Numbered from the stretch's first letter, positions 43,237 to 55,308 are shown. The stretch: 64,000 nucleotides of DNA from an uncultured Prevotella sp. (GCA_934272845.1 CAKQSF010000003.1:62001-126000); one strand, 5' to 3'. The notes: generated by a model from the letters alone, not told the origin. Made by a program: numbers and translations.

Positions 43237-46200
43237 ATGAAACACATATATTTAACCCTACTCGCCTTGCTCTGCAGCGTCATGTCGTTTGCAGACGCAC
43301 CGCTAAGACGCCCTATCAACGTCAATCAACCTGCATGGTTCATACATATTGACAACTGGAACGATGCCGACCCACAGAAGATTATCGACCTCATACCTGA
43401 GGATATAAAGCCTTACGTAATATTCAATATCTCCATGTCTGCCTCACGCGACGAGACAACCCATGAGTTCAACCGCGTGCCCGATGGCTACAGCACAGCG
43501 CGAACATGGCTTCGTGTCTGCGCAGAGAACAACGTATGGGCAATGGTTCAGTGCGCCAGTGGTGGACACAGCCACTTTCCTGAGGATGACCTTCGTATCT
43601 ACGAGGAGTTCTATCGCGAATACCCTAATTTCCTCGGTTGGAACTATGCCGAGCAGTTCTGGGGCTTCGACGAACCATACACCTGCTCTTTCGATGAGCG
43701 ATTGGCACACTTTGCTGACCTTATGAAACTTGCACGTAAATATGGTGGCTACACCTGTATCAGTTTCTGCGGCAACTACTGGAGCATAGCCCTTAATCCT
43801 CTTGCCATGATGAAGCGTAACGCTGCACTGGCAAAGGAGGCAAAGGAAGCACCACAGAATCTTATCATCTGCGATAAGTACACGTGTTCTTCTATGTTTT
43901 ACGAGTATGAATCATGCAACTTCGGTACCTTCGTTGCAGGATTCACTAACAACTACGGCATTCGCTTCGACCAATGTGGATGGAACGCTGCACTCGACAG
44001 CGAAAAAGATAAGATGCCTGCCGCTGCAGGGGCAGCACCGGTATTGAACAACTGGCTGCTGACTGGTGGCACCGTGAACGATGGTCCTGAGTTGATATGG
44101 CAGCAGGACTTCTATGGTGACGGAAACAAAAACCTCTCTGACGGATACACATATCGTGCGTTTAAGCGTTTCTCACAGTTCGATAACGTTAGCATTGACC
44201 TCTATCGCAAAATTCTTGACGGAACAATACGCATACCAACACGCGAAGAAGTAATAGACAGACACAAACTCGTAATTGTTAATGACGTTGCTACTGGTGA
44301 TAACGGTCTTGTATATGGCGCACCAAACGACCTCTACGATGGTTTATACAGCACACAAGAGGGGGCATATTACCACACTCAGACCGACTGGTTTAAGAAA
44401 ACTGGACGATACCCTACCATACCTATCGTTTCAGAACTAACCGACGGACTGGCTAACTCTATTCCTAACCAAGTGCTGCGTTCTAAATATAACAGCCGAT
44501 GGAGCACACAAGCCAAGAAGGTAGAGGAATTCAACAAGATTTTCCCTGAAGAATATACTGGCAACGGTTTTGCTGCGCACGTGGCAAACAGATGGCTTAT
44601 CTATAACCCTCTGAAGACTGGAGAAAATGCTACTGCTGACATTCCACTGCAATACAATACATGTAAGAGCATTAAATTCAACATGTCGCAGTACACTACC
44701 TGCCTCATGAACGAACTGACTGATGAACTGAAACTGTACCTTACGAACTACAGAACAGACGTAACGGCACTGAAGAACGATGTCATAGAAATTACAGGAG
44801 CAACAGCAAAACCTTCTATAACATGGAAGGATCGTGCAAGCCACAGTGCAAGCAAGATTGTCAGCGAAGAGTGGGCGGACGGCAAATATACTCTCACCAT
44901 AGCACACAACGGACCTGTTGACGTCAACATCAAATGCGCTGGCAACGAAACGGGCAAAAAGACTCCTGCCGCAGACCGTGTTCTTACTACGCCAGAGAAG
45001 CCTGCCGTATACATGGGACCAGTGACACACCAGTGCGAGGACTTCGACTACAAGAGCACTAACGGCTTCAAACTGTCACCATACGCATTCGGAACCAATA
45101 AAGGATTCCACGGACTGGGATACCATGAATTTGGAACTAACAGCAACGCTGCTATCAGAGACACCTTCAACGTGCAGAAGGCCGGCAACTATAACGTCAC
45201 TATACGCTATGCGTCAACTGACGGTTCGGCACGACTACGCCTAATGGTTAATACAAAACAGAAGTTCTTCACACTGCCAAAGACTAACAAAGGCGAATGG
45301 AAGGAATATACTATCACCGCACAAACCTTCAAGGAAGGTAAAAACGCTTTGAAGATTCTCTCATATAATAACACGTCTAACGTACTACTCGACGAGGTTA
45401 CTGTGACCGACCCTGAATACAAAGTGCCTACTGCACTTAACGTTGATAAGTATGAACTAACATACAACGCATATCAGAACACAGCACAAACCAAGTGCCT
45501 CATCCTCAACGCGCGCAGCATAACTGGCAACGTGAACATCGTTACTGAGGGAGAATACACTGTTAGCGAGACGGAAGACGGAGAATACACTACAGAACTG
45601 GCACTGACTCCTGACGCTAATGGCGACATCATGGACAAGAATGTGTATGTACGCATCAACCCTATCGCGGAGTTGGGCACATACAATGGCAGCGTAAGAT
45701 TCTATGCTAATGATTGCATAGACCACGTTTGCACACTTACAGGAACTGTAACTCCTGCACCTGTTACTATCATCTACGACTTTACAGATGATGCAGCGAA
45801 GACATACGCAAGCAATCCGCCTGCAAAGGGAGTGGCAAAACCTACATACGGTAACGCTACTGCTGGCGTGGTTTCATACAATGGTGATAACGCTCTTAAG
45901 ATTTACTCTGCTGGCGGACGCCACAATTCTGGAGCGTTAGACCTCAGCAACTTCACTGGCAAGGCGACAGACTATAGCGTAACCTGGAAGCAGTACAACA
46001 CTCAGAGCGGTGAATACAAGGTAGGCATGATGCTACGCGCTGGAAAAATCGTTGGAACATCATCCGCTGGTTACGCCAACGGCTTCCGCGATGGTTATCT
46101 GTTTATTGTCAACAACATGGCATCAGGTGGCACTAACTTCCGCATCTATCGTTCTACTGCTGCCACATCGCTCAACTCTCTGACAAGCCAAGGTTCAAGC

Positions 46201-46578
46201 CTTAGCCCTGAAGTAGGCACTGCTACATGGTACAGAGCATCAGTTAAGGGATACCCTATGGTGACACTAACACTGGAGTACTCTACGGACGGAGTGAACT
46301 GGACTCAAGCAGCACAGACTGTTGATAACACCACTACGGCAATAAAGCAGGGTGCTACACAGATTGCATGGGGACTGGACGCACTGGGTAATGGGTTTAT
46401 ACTCGATGACATTACATTTAATGGCATTACCTACGCACCTACAGGCATTAACACCGTTGCTGGCAACGGTAAGGAAAATGATGGAAATGATGCCATATAT
46501 AACATCAGCGGTCAACGTGTCAACACCATGACTAAAGGTAACGTATACATTAAGAAAGGTAAAGCAATACTCAGATGA
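43237..46578 (+). CDS. GH98 endo-acting hydrolase with CBM35/6-like module (probable heteroxylanase)
   Basis: Exported protein of 1113 residues. The GH98 catalytic barrel covers about 25-350 (PAWFIHIDNWNDADP, FLGWNYAEQFWGFDEP with candidate catalytic Glu139/Glu146, DQCGWN-like FDQCGWNAAL), followed by the GH98 C-terminal domain (to about 590). A CBM35/CBM6-like beta-sandwich (about 592-720, QCEDFDYKST start), an Ig-like segment (about 725-830) and a lectin-like region (about 835-1065) follow. The tail reads IYNISGQRVN...GNVYIKKGK, a sorting-type C-terminus. GH98 includes blood-group endo-galactosidases, but also endo-xylanases in Bacteroides complex-xylan loci; the neighbours favour xylanase. 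Overlaps GH5 by ATGA. Confidence 0.88.
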   Translation: MKHIYLTLLALLCSVMSFADAPLRRPINVNQPAWFIHIDNWNDADPQKIIDLIPEDIKPYVIFNISMSASRDETTHEFNRVPDGYSTARTWLRVCAENNVWAMVQCASGGHSHFPEDDLRIYEEFYREYPNFLGWNYAEQFWGFDEPYTCSFDERLAHFADLMKLARKYGGYTCISFCGNYWSIALNPLAMMKRNAALAKEAKEAPQNLIICDKYTCSSMFYEYESCNFGTFVAGFTNNYGIRFDQCGWNAALDSEKDKMPAAAGAAPVLNNWLLTGGTVNDGPELIWQQDFYGDGNKNLSDGYTYRAFKRFSQFDNVSIDLYRKILDGTIRIPTREEVIDRHKLVIVNDVATGDNGLVYGAPNDLYDGLYSTQEGAYYHTQTDWFKKTGRYPTIPIVSELTDGLANSIPNQVLRSKYNSRWSTQAKKVEEFNKIFPEEYTGNGFAAHVANRWLIYNPLKTGENATADIPLQYNTCKSIKFNMSQYTTCLMNELTDELKLYLTNYRTDVTALKNDVIEITGATAKPSITWKDRASHSASKIVSEEWADGKYTLTIAHNGPVDVNIKCAGNETGKKTPAADRVLTTPEKPAVYMGPVTHQCEDFDYKSTNGFKLSPYAFGTNKGFHGLGYHEFGTNSNAAIRDTFNVQKAGNYNVTIRYASTDGSARLRLMVNTKQKFFTLPKTNKGEWKEYTITAQTFKEGKNALKILSYNNTSNVLLDEVTVTDPEYKVPTALNVDKYELTYNAYQNTAQTKCLILNARSITGNVNIVTEGEYTVSETEDGEYTTELALTPDANGDIMDKNVYVRINPIAELGTYNGSVRFYANDCIDHVCTLTGTVTPAPVTIIYDFTDDAAKTYASNPPAKGVAKPTYGNATAGVVSYNGDNALKIYSAGGRHNSGALDLSNFTGKATDYSVTWKQYNTQSGEYKVGMMLRAGKIVGTSSAGYANGFRDGYLFIVNNMASGGTNFRIYRSTAATSLNSLTSQGSSLSPEVGTATWYRASVKGYPMVTLTLEYSTDGVNWTQAAQTVDNTTTAIKQGATQIAWGLDALGNGFILDDITFNGITYAPTGINTVAGNGKENDGNDAIYNISGQRVNTMTKGNVYIKKGKAILR

Positions 46579-48563
46579 TTAAGAAACTGACTGTAATATT
46601 ATTCGCATTATTGTTCCTGCAGGCGTCTTCTGCACTTGCATGGAACAATATGACAATGCCTAAACTACACATTGAGGGTAGATACCTTATGGATGAAAAT
46701 GGCAATAAGGTTAACCTTCACGGTTTTGGGCAAACATATAGCCCCTGGTTTAACGAGCAAGGAACGCAATGGACAAACTATAATGTTAGCCAATGCCTAT
46801 ACTACAACAAGACTAAGATAAACCAACTGCTTCAGAAAGGATGGAAAGTCAACTGGATTCGCATACACATGGATCCCTACTGGAGTAACACTCCTGGCGT
46901 AAGCACCACTGGCGAGAACGACATCTCTGCCTTCGACATGGAGCGATTTAAGACCTATTTCGCCAAAGTTTTCCTGCCTATGGCCAAGTATGCCGAGGGT
47001 AAAGGACTATATGTGGTAATGCGTCCACCTGGCGTTTGCCCTAAAGACATCACTCCTGGAGATGCTTACCAGAAATACCTCATACAGGTATGGAGTTACG
47101 TTGCAGAGCAAATGGTGGCTCAAGGCAATACTACATTTATGTTCGAACTCGCTAACGAACCTGTCAACGTAAATGGAAGTATAACAAAATTCTTCCAAGA
47201 GATAGTTGACGCAATACGTGCAAAAGGCTGCAACAACATTCTTTGGGTACCAGGTTCTGGCTACCAGAGCAATTACACCGCATACGCTACAAACCCTATC
47301 AAGGGCGAAAACATCGGTTATGCGGTTCATGCTTATCCGGGATGGTATGGCAGTGACGCTGAACAAGAGAGTGCGGAAGCAACTGGTGACATTGCTGGCG
47401 GAGGGTACAAAGGATTCCTTAATGGGTGGTACGACCGTGTAATGTGTGTTGCTAAGTTCGCCCCTGTACTTGTAACGGAGATGGACTGGGCTCCAAAAAC
47501 ATATGGTAACTCATGGGGTAAAGCCACTACTGGTACACGTTGCGGCAGAGGCTTCGGTGCAAACTTCAAGTATATGTGTGACCTCACGGGCAATGTCAGT
47601 TGGATGCTCTTCACTGGTCCTGAACTGTTGGCAAAATACAGCGACACTGCCAACGATGGCAACACATTCCTTACTGACCCAGAAGCCTGTCCTAGACCTA
47701 TCTACCGATGGTTCAAAGACTATGCAGCGGAATGGCCTGCCGACCGAACTGAGGAGTCAAAGCAACTCGTTAGCCTCGAATTAGGCTGCGATGCTAACAT
47801 CACTGCACTGACAGGTGGCATCGCTACTATTCCTGTTGACGCCATATATGCTGATGGACACAGAGCCTGCGTTACGGCTACAGCACAGTATACGTTCAGC
47901 AATCCTGACATTGTAGAGATGGATGGCAGCGTAATAAAAATACTGAGCGATGGCACTACCGATGTAAACATTACCGTTACAGACGTGTTCGGTACAAGCA
48001 AGACGGCACAAGTTACACTTACTGCGACTTCATTCCCTTTGACTAACGAAGATTTCGACGCTACCATTTATACGTCAGGAACATTCGATGAGACCACAGG
48101 CACACTCATTACTGGGCAATATGGTTTCGGAGGTTGGAAATACAGCGGTGGACTCGACATCAGTAACTGGAAATATATCGTAGTAGAGTTATACGAGAAA
48201 CAAAACGCCAGTGCATCATTCCGTTTGTTTGACGAGAACAATTACTGGTCGGGCGCTGCTATGGTTGACATCGGCACCGCTACAAGAAAGGTGATAGAAC
48301 TTTCTACACTTAAGAAGAACGGTACAGCCCTGAACCTCAAGCATATCTACATCGCTGGTTTCTGGACTACAGGTAATAAACCTGTCCGCATTAAGAGCGT
48401 ATTCCTTACCAATAACAAGTTTGCCACAGCCATTGAAGGTGTGGAGGCTAATCAAAAGGAAAACACTACCAACGCTATCTACAACCTACAGGGACAGCGT
48501 GTGAAGAATATGAATAAAGGACAGATTTACATTATCAACGGTCGTAAGACTGTTGCACAATAG
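46575..48563 (+). CDS. GH5 endo-glycanase (probable xylanase) with C-terminal modules
   Basis: Exported 662-residue protein. GH5 barrel about 28-385: LHGFGQTYSPWFNEQG, VNWIRIHMDPYW, acid/base Glu195 in FELANEPVNVNG, VHAYPGWYG, and nucleophile Glu302 in LVTEMDWAPK. A Big_2-like Ig domain (about 398-485) and a beta-rich module (about 490-625) precede a tail IYNLQGQRVKNMNKG...IINGRK shared with GH98 and the CE1 esterase. Start overlaps the GH98 stop, indicating coupling. The subfamily cannot be fixed; neighbours point to xylan. Confidence 0.9.
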   Translation: MIKKLTVILFALLFLQASSALAWNNMTMPKLHIEGRYLMDENGNKVNLHGFGQTYSPWFNEQGTQWTNYNVSQCLYYNKTKINQLLQKGWKVNWIRIHMDPYWSNTPGVSTTGENDISAFDMERFKTYFAKVFLPMAKYAEGKGLYVVMRPPGVCPKDITPGDAYQKYLIQVWSYVAEQMVAQGNTTFMFELANEPVNVNGSITKFFQEIVDAIRAKGCNNILWVPGSGYQSNYTAYATNPIKGENIGYAVHAYPGWYGSDAEQESAEATGDIAGGGYKGFLNGWYDRVMCVAKFAPVLVTEMDWAPKTYGNSWGKATTGTRCGRGFGANFKYMCDLTGNVSWMLFTGPELLAKYSDTANDGNTFLTDPEACPRPIYRWFKDYAAEWPADRTEESKQLVSLELGCDANITALTGGIATIPVDAIYADGHRACVTATAQYTFSNPDIVEMDGSVIKILSDGTTDVNITVTDVFGTSKTAQVTLTATSFPLTNEDFDATIYTSGTFDETTGTLITGQYGFGGWKYSGGLDISNWKYIVVELYEKQNASASFRLFDENNYWSGAAMVDIGTATRKVIELSTLKKNGTALNLKHIYIAGFWTTGNKPVRIKSVFLTNNKFATAIEGVEANQKENTTNAIYNLQGQRVKNMNKGQIYIINGRKTVAQ

Positions 48564-48582
48564 CAACGCATAACATTATATT

Positions 48583-48615
48583 TGTGACAGCAAGCATTCA
48601 TAACTTGCTGTCACA
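48583..48615 (+). terminator. Hairpin after GH5
   Basis: A 12-bp perfect stem tgtgacagcaag / cttgctgtcaca with a 9-nt loop, 20 bp after the GH5 stop. The T tract is weak, so it may be a processing hairpin rather than a full terminator. Confidence 0.55.
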
Positions 48616-48718
48616 TACATATAAATAAGAACCTAAAGGCTACTTTCCACAACTGCACATGTATGGGTGATTCAATAAGGAGCCACACATATATAAAATC
48701 TAAACAACCACACAACCT

Positions 48719-49885
48719 ATGAGACTTCTCTTTACACTTTTATTTGCCCTCATGACACTTCTTTGCAGTGCTCAGAAGACAATAATTGTTGACGGTACAA
48801 CTCGCAACTACCTTGAGTACGTACCTTCTAACCTTGGCACTAACCGTGCTCTTCTCATCTCATGCCATGGCATGAATCAAGACGCCGCATATCAAAAGAA
48901 TATGCTAAAGATAGAGGACATCGCTGATAAAGAGAAATTCGTCACTGTCTTTCCTAATGGAATAAACAAAGCCTGGGATATATCCGGTGACCGTGACATC
49001 AACTTTATCCTTGCCCTTATCGACAAAATGGTCACTGACTACAAAATAGACCGCAACCGCGTCTACCTCTCTGGTTTCTCTATGGGCGGAATGCTTACAT
49101 ATCATGCCATGACAAAGATTGCCGACAAGATTGCCGCCTTTGCTCCCATCAGTGGTTACCCAATATACGGAATGACGTTCACCAGTAAACGACCAATACC
49201 TATCATTCACACTCATGGTACTGGAGACGACGTATGCGTATACAGTAAGGTGCAGGCTATACTCGACGGATGGATAAAACGCGACAACTGTTCCACCACT
49301 CCCACCGTCACAAAGAACTATGGTGGCTACAGCCATATCACACGCAAGGAATGGTCTGGCGGCACTAACGGTGTAAAAATAGTATTGATGGAACTGGCTA
49401 ATAAAGGACACTGGGTAAGCAACGACGGACTTTACACAGGCAACGAAATATGGAAATTCTGTAAGAACTACACACTGGAACAAAAAGGTCCTGTTGTAAA
49501 CATCACTTATCCTAAACAAAATAACTCCACAGCACGTAACTTTACCGCTGCCGCAGATGTAACAGATAAAGATGGTACAGTAACAAAGGTAACATTCTAC
49601 GTTGACAATCTAAACAAAGGTGTAGCAACAGAAGCCCCTTACACCTGTGACATAAAGAATATTTCCGATGGAACGCACACACTGATTGTGCAGGCTGTTG
49701 ACGACAAAGGCTATAAAGGAACAACTAAAATTACATTCACCGTGGACAACGCCACATCCGTCAATAGTGTAGCAACTAACACTACTGAAAAAAGAAACAA
49801 TATATACAACATAAACGGACAAACCGTCAACACGCCACAAAAAGGTAATATCTATATCGTTAACGGTAAGAAAATTACATACTAA
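48719..49885 (+). CDS. CE1-type esterase (feruloyl/acetyl-xylan) with Ig-like domain
   Basis: Exported esterase of 388 residues. Alpha/beta-hydrolase domain (about 19-255) of the LpqC/PHB-depolymerase-like CE1 group: nucleophile Ser121 in LSGFSMGGML, Asp in HGTGDDVCV, His in NKGHWVS. A bacterial Ig-like domain (about 260-345, VNITYPKQNNSTARNF, FYVDNLNKGVATEAPYT) and a sorting-type tail (IYNINGQTVNTPQKGNIYIVNGKK) follow. It likely removes ferulate or acetate from xylan at the cell surface. Confidence 0.88.
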   Translation: MRLLFTLLFALMTLLCSAQKTIIVDGTTRNYLEYVPSNLGTNRALLISCHGMNQDAAYQKNMLKIEDIADKEKFVTVFPNGINKAWDISGDRDINFILALIDKMVTDYKIDRNRVYLSGFSMGGMLTYHAMTKIADKIAAFAPISGYPIYGMTFTSKRPIPIIHTHGTGDDVCVYSKVQAILDGWIKRDNCSTTPTVTKNYGGYSHITRKEWSGGTNGVKIVLMELANKGHWVSNDGLYTGNEIWKFCKNYTLEQKGPVVNITYPKQNNSTARNFTAAADVTDKDGTVTKVTFYVDNLNKGVATEAPYTCDIKNISDGTHTLIVQAVDDKGYKGTTKITFTVDNATSVNSVATNTTEKRNNIYNINGQTVNTPQKGNIYIVNGKKITY

Positions 49886-49893
49886 ACTAAACA

Positions 49894-51234
49894 ATGAACA
49901 TAAAATCACTCACTACCGCCATAGTTGCGGCACTCACTCCATGTGCCTTCACACTGGCACAGAACCCTATAGTACAGACTTGTTTCACCACTGACCCTGC
50001 GCCCATGGTGAGCGGTGACCGCCTTTACGTCTTCACAGGTCATGACGAAGACGGTGCGGACTTCTTCTGGATGAACGAGTGGCGCATCTTCTCTACCACC
50101 GATATGGTAAACTGGCAAGACCATGGCAGCCCACTCAACATCCGCGACTTCAGTTGGGCGGACAACAGAGCATGGGCACCACAGTGCATTGAACGTAACG
50201 GCAAATACTATATGTACGTTCCGCTTCACTCCACCATTAGCAAAGGCATGGCTATTGGCGTGGCTGTAGCAGACAAGCCAGAAGGCCCATATAAGGACGC
50301 TATAGGTAAACCGCTCTACGAAGACGGTAAATGGGATCACATAGACCCCACAGTTATGATTGACGATGATGGTCAAGCGTATCTCTATTGGGGTAACCCA
50401 CGCCTATATTCTGTAAAACTTAATGAAGACATGATTAGCCTTGCCTCTGAGGTAAAGTGCGACACTACCGTGGAACGCTATACCGAAGGACCATGGATTC
50501 ACAAGGTGAAAAAGAACAAGTACATCATGATGTATGCGGCAGGTGGTGTGCCTGAATGCATAGCATACAGCACTTCCAAGAAGCCTCAAGGTCCATGGAA
50601 ATACGCAGGAGAGGTAATGAAGCAAACTAACGATACTAAGTCGTTTACTAATCACAGTGGCATCATCAACTTCAAGGGTCACGACTATTTCTTCTACCAC
50701 ACAGGATGGCTACCTGGTGGCGGTGGTTTCGGTCGTAGCGTATGCGTTGAAGAATTCAAATGGAACGAGGACGGCACTCTGCCTGAGATAAAACCAACCC
50801 ACGAAGGCGTTAGTCCTATCGCCACACTCAACCCATATAACCGTGTGGAAGCAGAGACTATGGCGTTCAGCAAAGGCGTAAGAACCGAATGGAACAAGAA
50901 GAACCCACGCATCTGGGTGAGCGACATTCACCACGGCGACTGGATAAAGGTTCGTGAGGTTGACTTCTCTCAAGGTGCTAAGAGCATCACAGCCATGGCA
51001 GCATCACCACTCATGGGCGGCACGATTGAGTATCGACTTGACAAGGAAGACGGCACACTCATTGCCTCCATCGACGTTAAGCCTACGGGTGGTTGGGAAG
51101 AATGGCAGGAGTTTTCTGCACCTGTTACTACGCAGGTTAACGGCAAACACGATGTGTATCTTGTTTTCAAAGCCTATAAAGACCAAAAAGGTGGCAAACT
51201 TTTCAACCTCGATTGGTGGAAGGTTAACAAGTGA
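49894..51234 (+). CDS. GH43 with C-terminal CBM6
   Basis: Exported 446-residue enzyme. The propeller domain (about 26-305) has base Asp34 in TTDPAPMV, modulator Asp151 in WDHIDPTVMID, acid Glu198 in RYTEGPWIH. The CBM6 domain (about 312-446) starts YNRVEAETMAFSKGV and ends LVFKAYKDQKGGKLFNLDWW, a canonical family 6 ending. The architecture matches arabinoxylan arabinofuranohydrolases/xylosidases. It is 8 bp after the CE1 esterase gene. Confidence 0.93.
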   Translation: MNIKSLTTAIVAALTPCAFTLAQNPIVQTCFTTDPAPMVSGDRLYVFTGHDEDGADFFWMNEWRIFSTTDMVNWQDHGSPLNIRDFSWADNRAWAPQCIERNGKYYMYVPLHSTISKGMAIGVAVADKPEGPYKDAIGKPLYEDGKWDHIDPTVMIDDDGQAYLYWGNPRLYSVKLNEDMISLASEVKCDTTVERYTEGPWIHKVKKNKYIMMYAAGGVPECIAYSTSKKPQGPWKYAGEVMKQTNDTKSFTNHSGIINFKGHDYFFYHTGWLPGGGGFGRSVCVEEFKWNEDGTLPEIKPTHEGVSPIATLNPYNRVEAETMAFSKGVRTEWNKKNPRIWVSDIHHGDWIKVREVDFSQGAKSITAMAASPLMGGTIEYRLDKEDGTLIASIDVKPTGGWEEWQEFSAPVTTQVNGKHDVYLVFKAYKDQKGGKLFNLDWWKVNK

Positions 51235-51298
51235 TCACACTTAGAACATTCACAGTTTCTATAACGCCTATACTAAATAAAGTATCTTCAACATATAA

Positions 51299-53290
<1,992 letters not shown>

Positions 53291-53307
53291 TCACATCCAC
53301 AGTAAAC

Positions 53308-54897
53308 ATGAAGAAATTATTTCTCGCTCTTGCCCTCTTGCTAACGGCAATAACGCCTACTTCCGCCATCCCAACACCGCAAGGCACTACCGAATGTGTC
53401 AACCCTGTGCTGTGGGCTGACGTTCCCGACCCTGACGTTATACGCGTAGGTAGCAACTATTACATGGTCTCTACCACCATGCACCTCATGCCTGGCGTGC
53501 CTGTCATGCACTCTCGCGACCTTGTTCACTGGGAGACCATCAGTTACGTGTACAACAAACTCTCAGACAACTCGCTCTACGACCTTGAGGGAGGCACCGT
53601 ATACGGCAGAGGACAGTGGGCAACAAGCATTCGTTACCACAAGGGAACGTTCTACCTTCTCTTCTCGCCTAACGACCAACCATGGCGTTGTTATATCTAT
53701 ACAGCCAAGGATCCTGCTGGCGAATGGACTCTGCGTCTGCGGACAGACCATTTCCATGACGCCTCACTCTTTATTGACGACGATGACCGTCCATACATAT
53801 TCTACGGCACTGGACAGGTGGTAGAACTCAACAAAGACTTTTCTGGTATCAAGGAAGGTGGCTTACGCAAGACTCTCTTCAAGCGTGACGCTACCGAAAC
53901 AGGACTGCTTGAGGGCAGCCGCGTGATTAAGAAGGACGGTAAATACTATCTGCTCATGATCTCATGGCCTCAGGGTGGCAAGCGTCGTGAGGTGTGCTAC
54001 CGTGCCGACAGCATCGCGGGACCTTACGAAAAGGAAGTGGTGCTGCTCGATAACTTCAACGGCTTCGGCTATGTTGGTCAGGGCACTATCGTTGACGACG
54101 TCAACGGCAACTGGTATGGCATCATCTTCCAGGACCGTGGCGGTGTTGGTCGTGTGCTGACTCTTGAGCCATGCCACTGGAAGAATGGCTGGCCTATGAT
54201 AGGTGATGAGAATGGTCACATCCCACAGAGATTCAACGTGCCTCTTACTCCATGCCCTACCAAGACGGGAATTGTGGGCAGCGATGACTTCAGCGCAACG
54301 AAATTGGGCAACGAATGGCAGTGGAACCATAACCCTATCAACGCTATGTGGTCGCTAACGGAGCGTCCGGGCTGGTTGAGGTTGAAGACCTCACGCATCA
54401 CCGACAACATATTCCTCGCGCCCAACACGCTGACTCAGCGCATGACAGGTCCTGAGTGTGAGGCTACTACCTGCATAGACCTCTCGGCACTGAGAGACGG
54501 TGACGTCTGCGGACTGTCTGCCTTTAACGGTGATGCTGCCCTACTCTCGATAGTACAGCAGGGCAAGAAGCGCACTCTTCAGTTGACATTCGAGAGCGTT
54601 TCACTGCAAGACCCTGGCAAAAAGGTAACGAACGTGAAGAAGGAGGTCGTTGAGAGCATACCGTTTAAGGGCGATAAGGTATGGCTTCGTGTTCATGGCG
54701 ACTTCAACCTGGGCAAGGACCTCGCCACCTTCGCTTACAGCACCGATGGCAAAACGTTCAAGTCAATAGGCAAACCCTTTAAAATGGTGTTCGACTACCG
54801 TCGCTTCTTCATGGGAACGAAGTTCGCCCTCTATTGCTACGCTACCAAACAAGTAGGCGGTTGGGCAGATTTCGACAGTTTTATATTTAAAAATTAA
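53308..54897 (+). CDS. GH43 with C-terminal GH43_C2 sandwich
   Basis: Exported 529-residue enzyme. Propeller about 30-320: base Asp41 in ADVPDPDVI, modulator Asp151 in FHDASLFIDD, acid Glu202 in LLEGSRVIKK. Concanavalin-like domain about 330-529. It differs markedly from the GH43 at 33623-35305 and may have a different side-chain specificity (arabinofuranosidase or xylosidase). 17 bp after the CE6-CE1 gene. Its stop codon is followed at once by a 28-bp repeat shared with the GH67 gene. Confidence 0.92.
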   Translation: MKKLFLALALLLTAITPTSAIPTPQGTTECVNPVLWADVPDPDVIRVGSNYYMVSTTMHLMPGVPVMHSRDLVHWETISYVYNKLSDNSLYDLEGGTVYGRGQWATSIRYHKGTFYLLFSPNDQPWRCYIYTAKDPAGEWTLRLRTDHFHDASLFIDDDDRPYIFYGTGQVVELNKDFSGIKEGGLRKTLFKRDATETGLLEGSRVIKKDGKYYLLMISWPQGGKRREVCYRADSIAGPYEKEVVLLDNFNGFGYVGQGTIVDDVNGNWYGIIFQDRGGVGRVLTLEPCHWKNGWPMIGDENGHIPQRFNVPLTPCPTKTGIVGSDDFSATKLGNEWQWNHNPINAMWSLTERPGWLRLKTSRITDNIFLAPNTLTQRMTGPECEATTCIDLSALRDGDVCGLSAFNGDAALLSIVQQGKKRTLQLTFESVSLQDPGKKVTNVKKEVVESIPFKGDKVWLRVHGDFNLGKDLATFAYSTDGKTFKSIGKPFKMVFDYRRFFMGTKFALYCYATKQVGGWADFDSFIFKN

Positions 54898-54900
54898 GAG

Positions 54901-55019
54901 TTAAAAGTTAAGAATTAAAAATTATGATTACCTTTGTACGTCGTTTCTCATCATACTTCGTATCTGAATATTGATAATAAACGACAATGGTTATCACAAT
55001 TTTTAATTCTTAACTTTTA
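54901..55019. repeat. AT-rich palindrome after the GH43 stop codon
   Basis: 54902-54923 and 54998-55019 are perfect 22-bp inverted repeats. Bases 54901-54928 are identical to the complement of 29096-29123 (after GH67). A nested gtcgtttct.../aaacgac stem lies inside. Confidence 0.75.
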
Positions 55020-55056
55020 TTTTTTCACTTAGAGAAAAACTTTTAACTTTCAACTT

Positions 55057-55281
55057 AGTGACGGTAAAAAAATAACTTGGTACAATTTAACGAGATAAAT
55101 AATATCTAAGATAAAGTTGTCTTGCCATATCTTTTTGGATATTTTGGAGCCATTCATCAGTCACAATGCTCGCATTCTTCGCTAGGCTCAGGCGTTTCAC
55201 GGAGTTCTCCTTCTTTATGTCTCCAAACTATCTCAAAAATCTATGACATAAATTATACCTATTTATTTTTTCACCGTCACT
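55057..55281. repeat. 225-bp element with 18-bp terminal inverted repeats
   Basis: AGTGACGGTAAAAAAATA (55057-55074) and TATTTTTTCACCGTCACT (55264-55281) pair at 17 of 18 positions. A minus-strand open stretch inside reads EIVWRHKEGELRETPEP and ends in CEHCD then stop, too short to identify. It could be a MITE derived from an insertion sequence. It lies in the GH97 promoter region. Confidence 0.65.
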
Positions 55282-55308
55282 TAAAAAGAAATTTTCAACT
55301 TAAACAAT

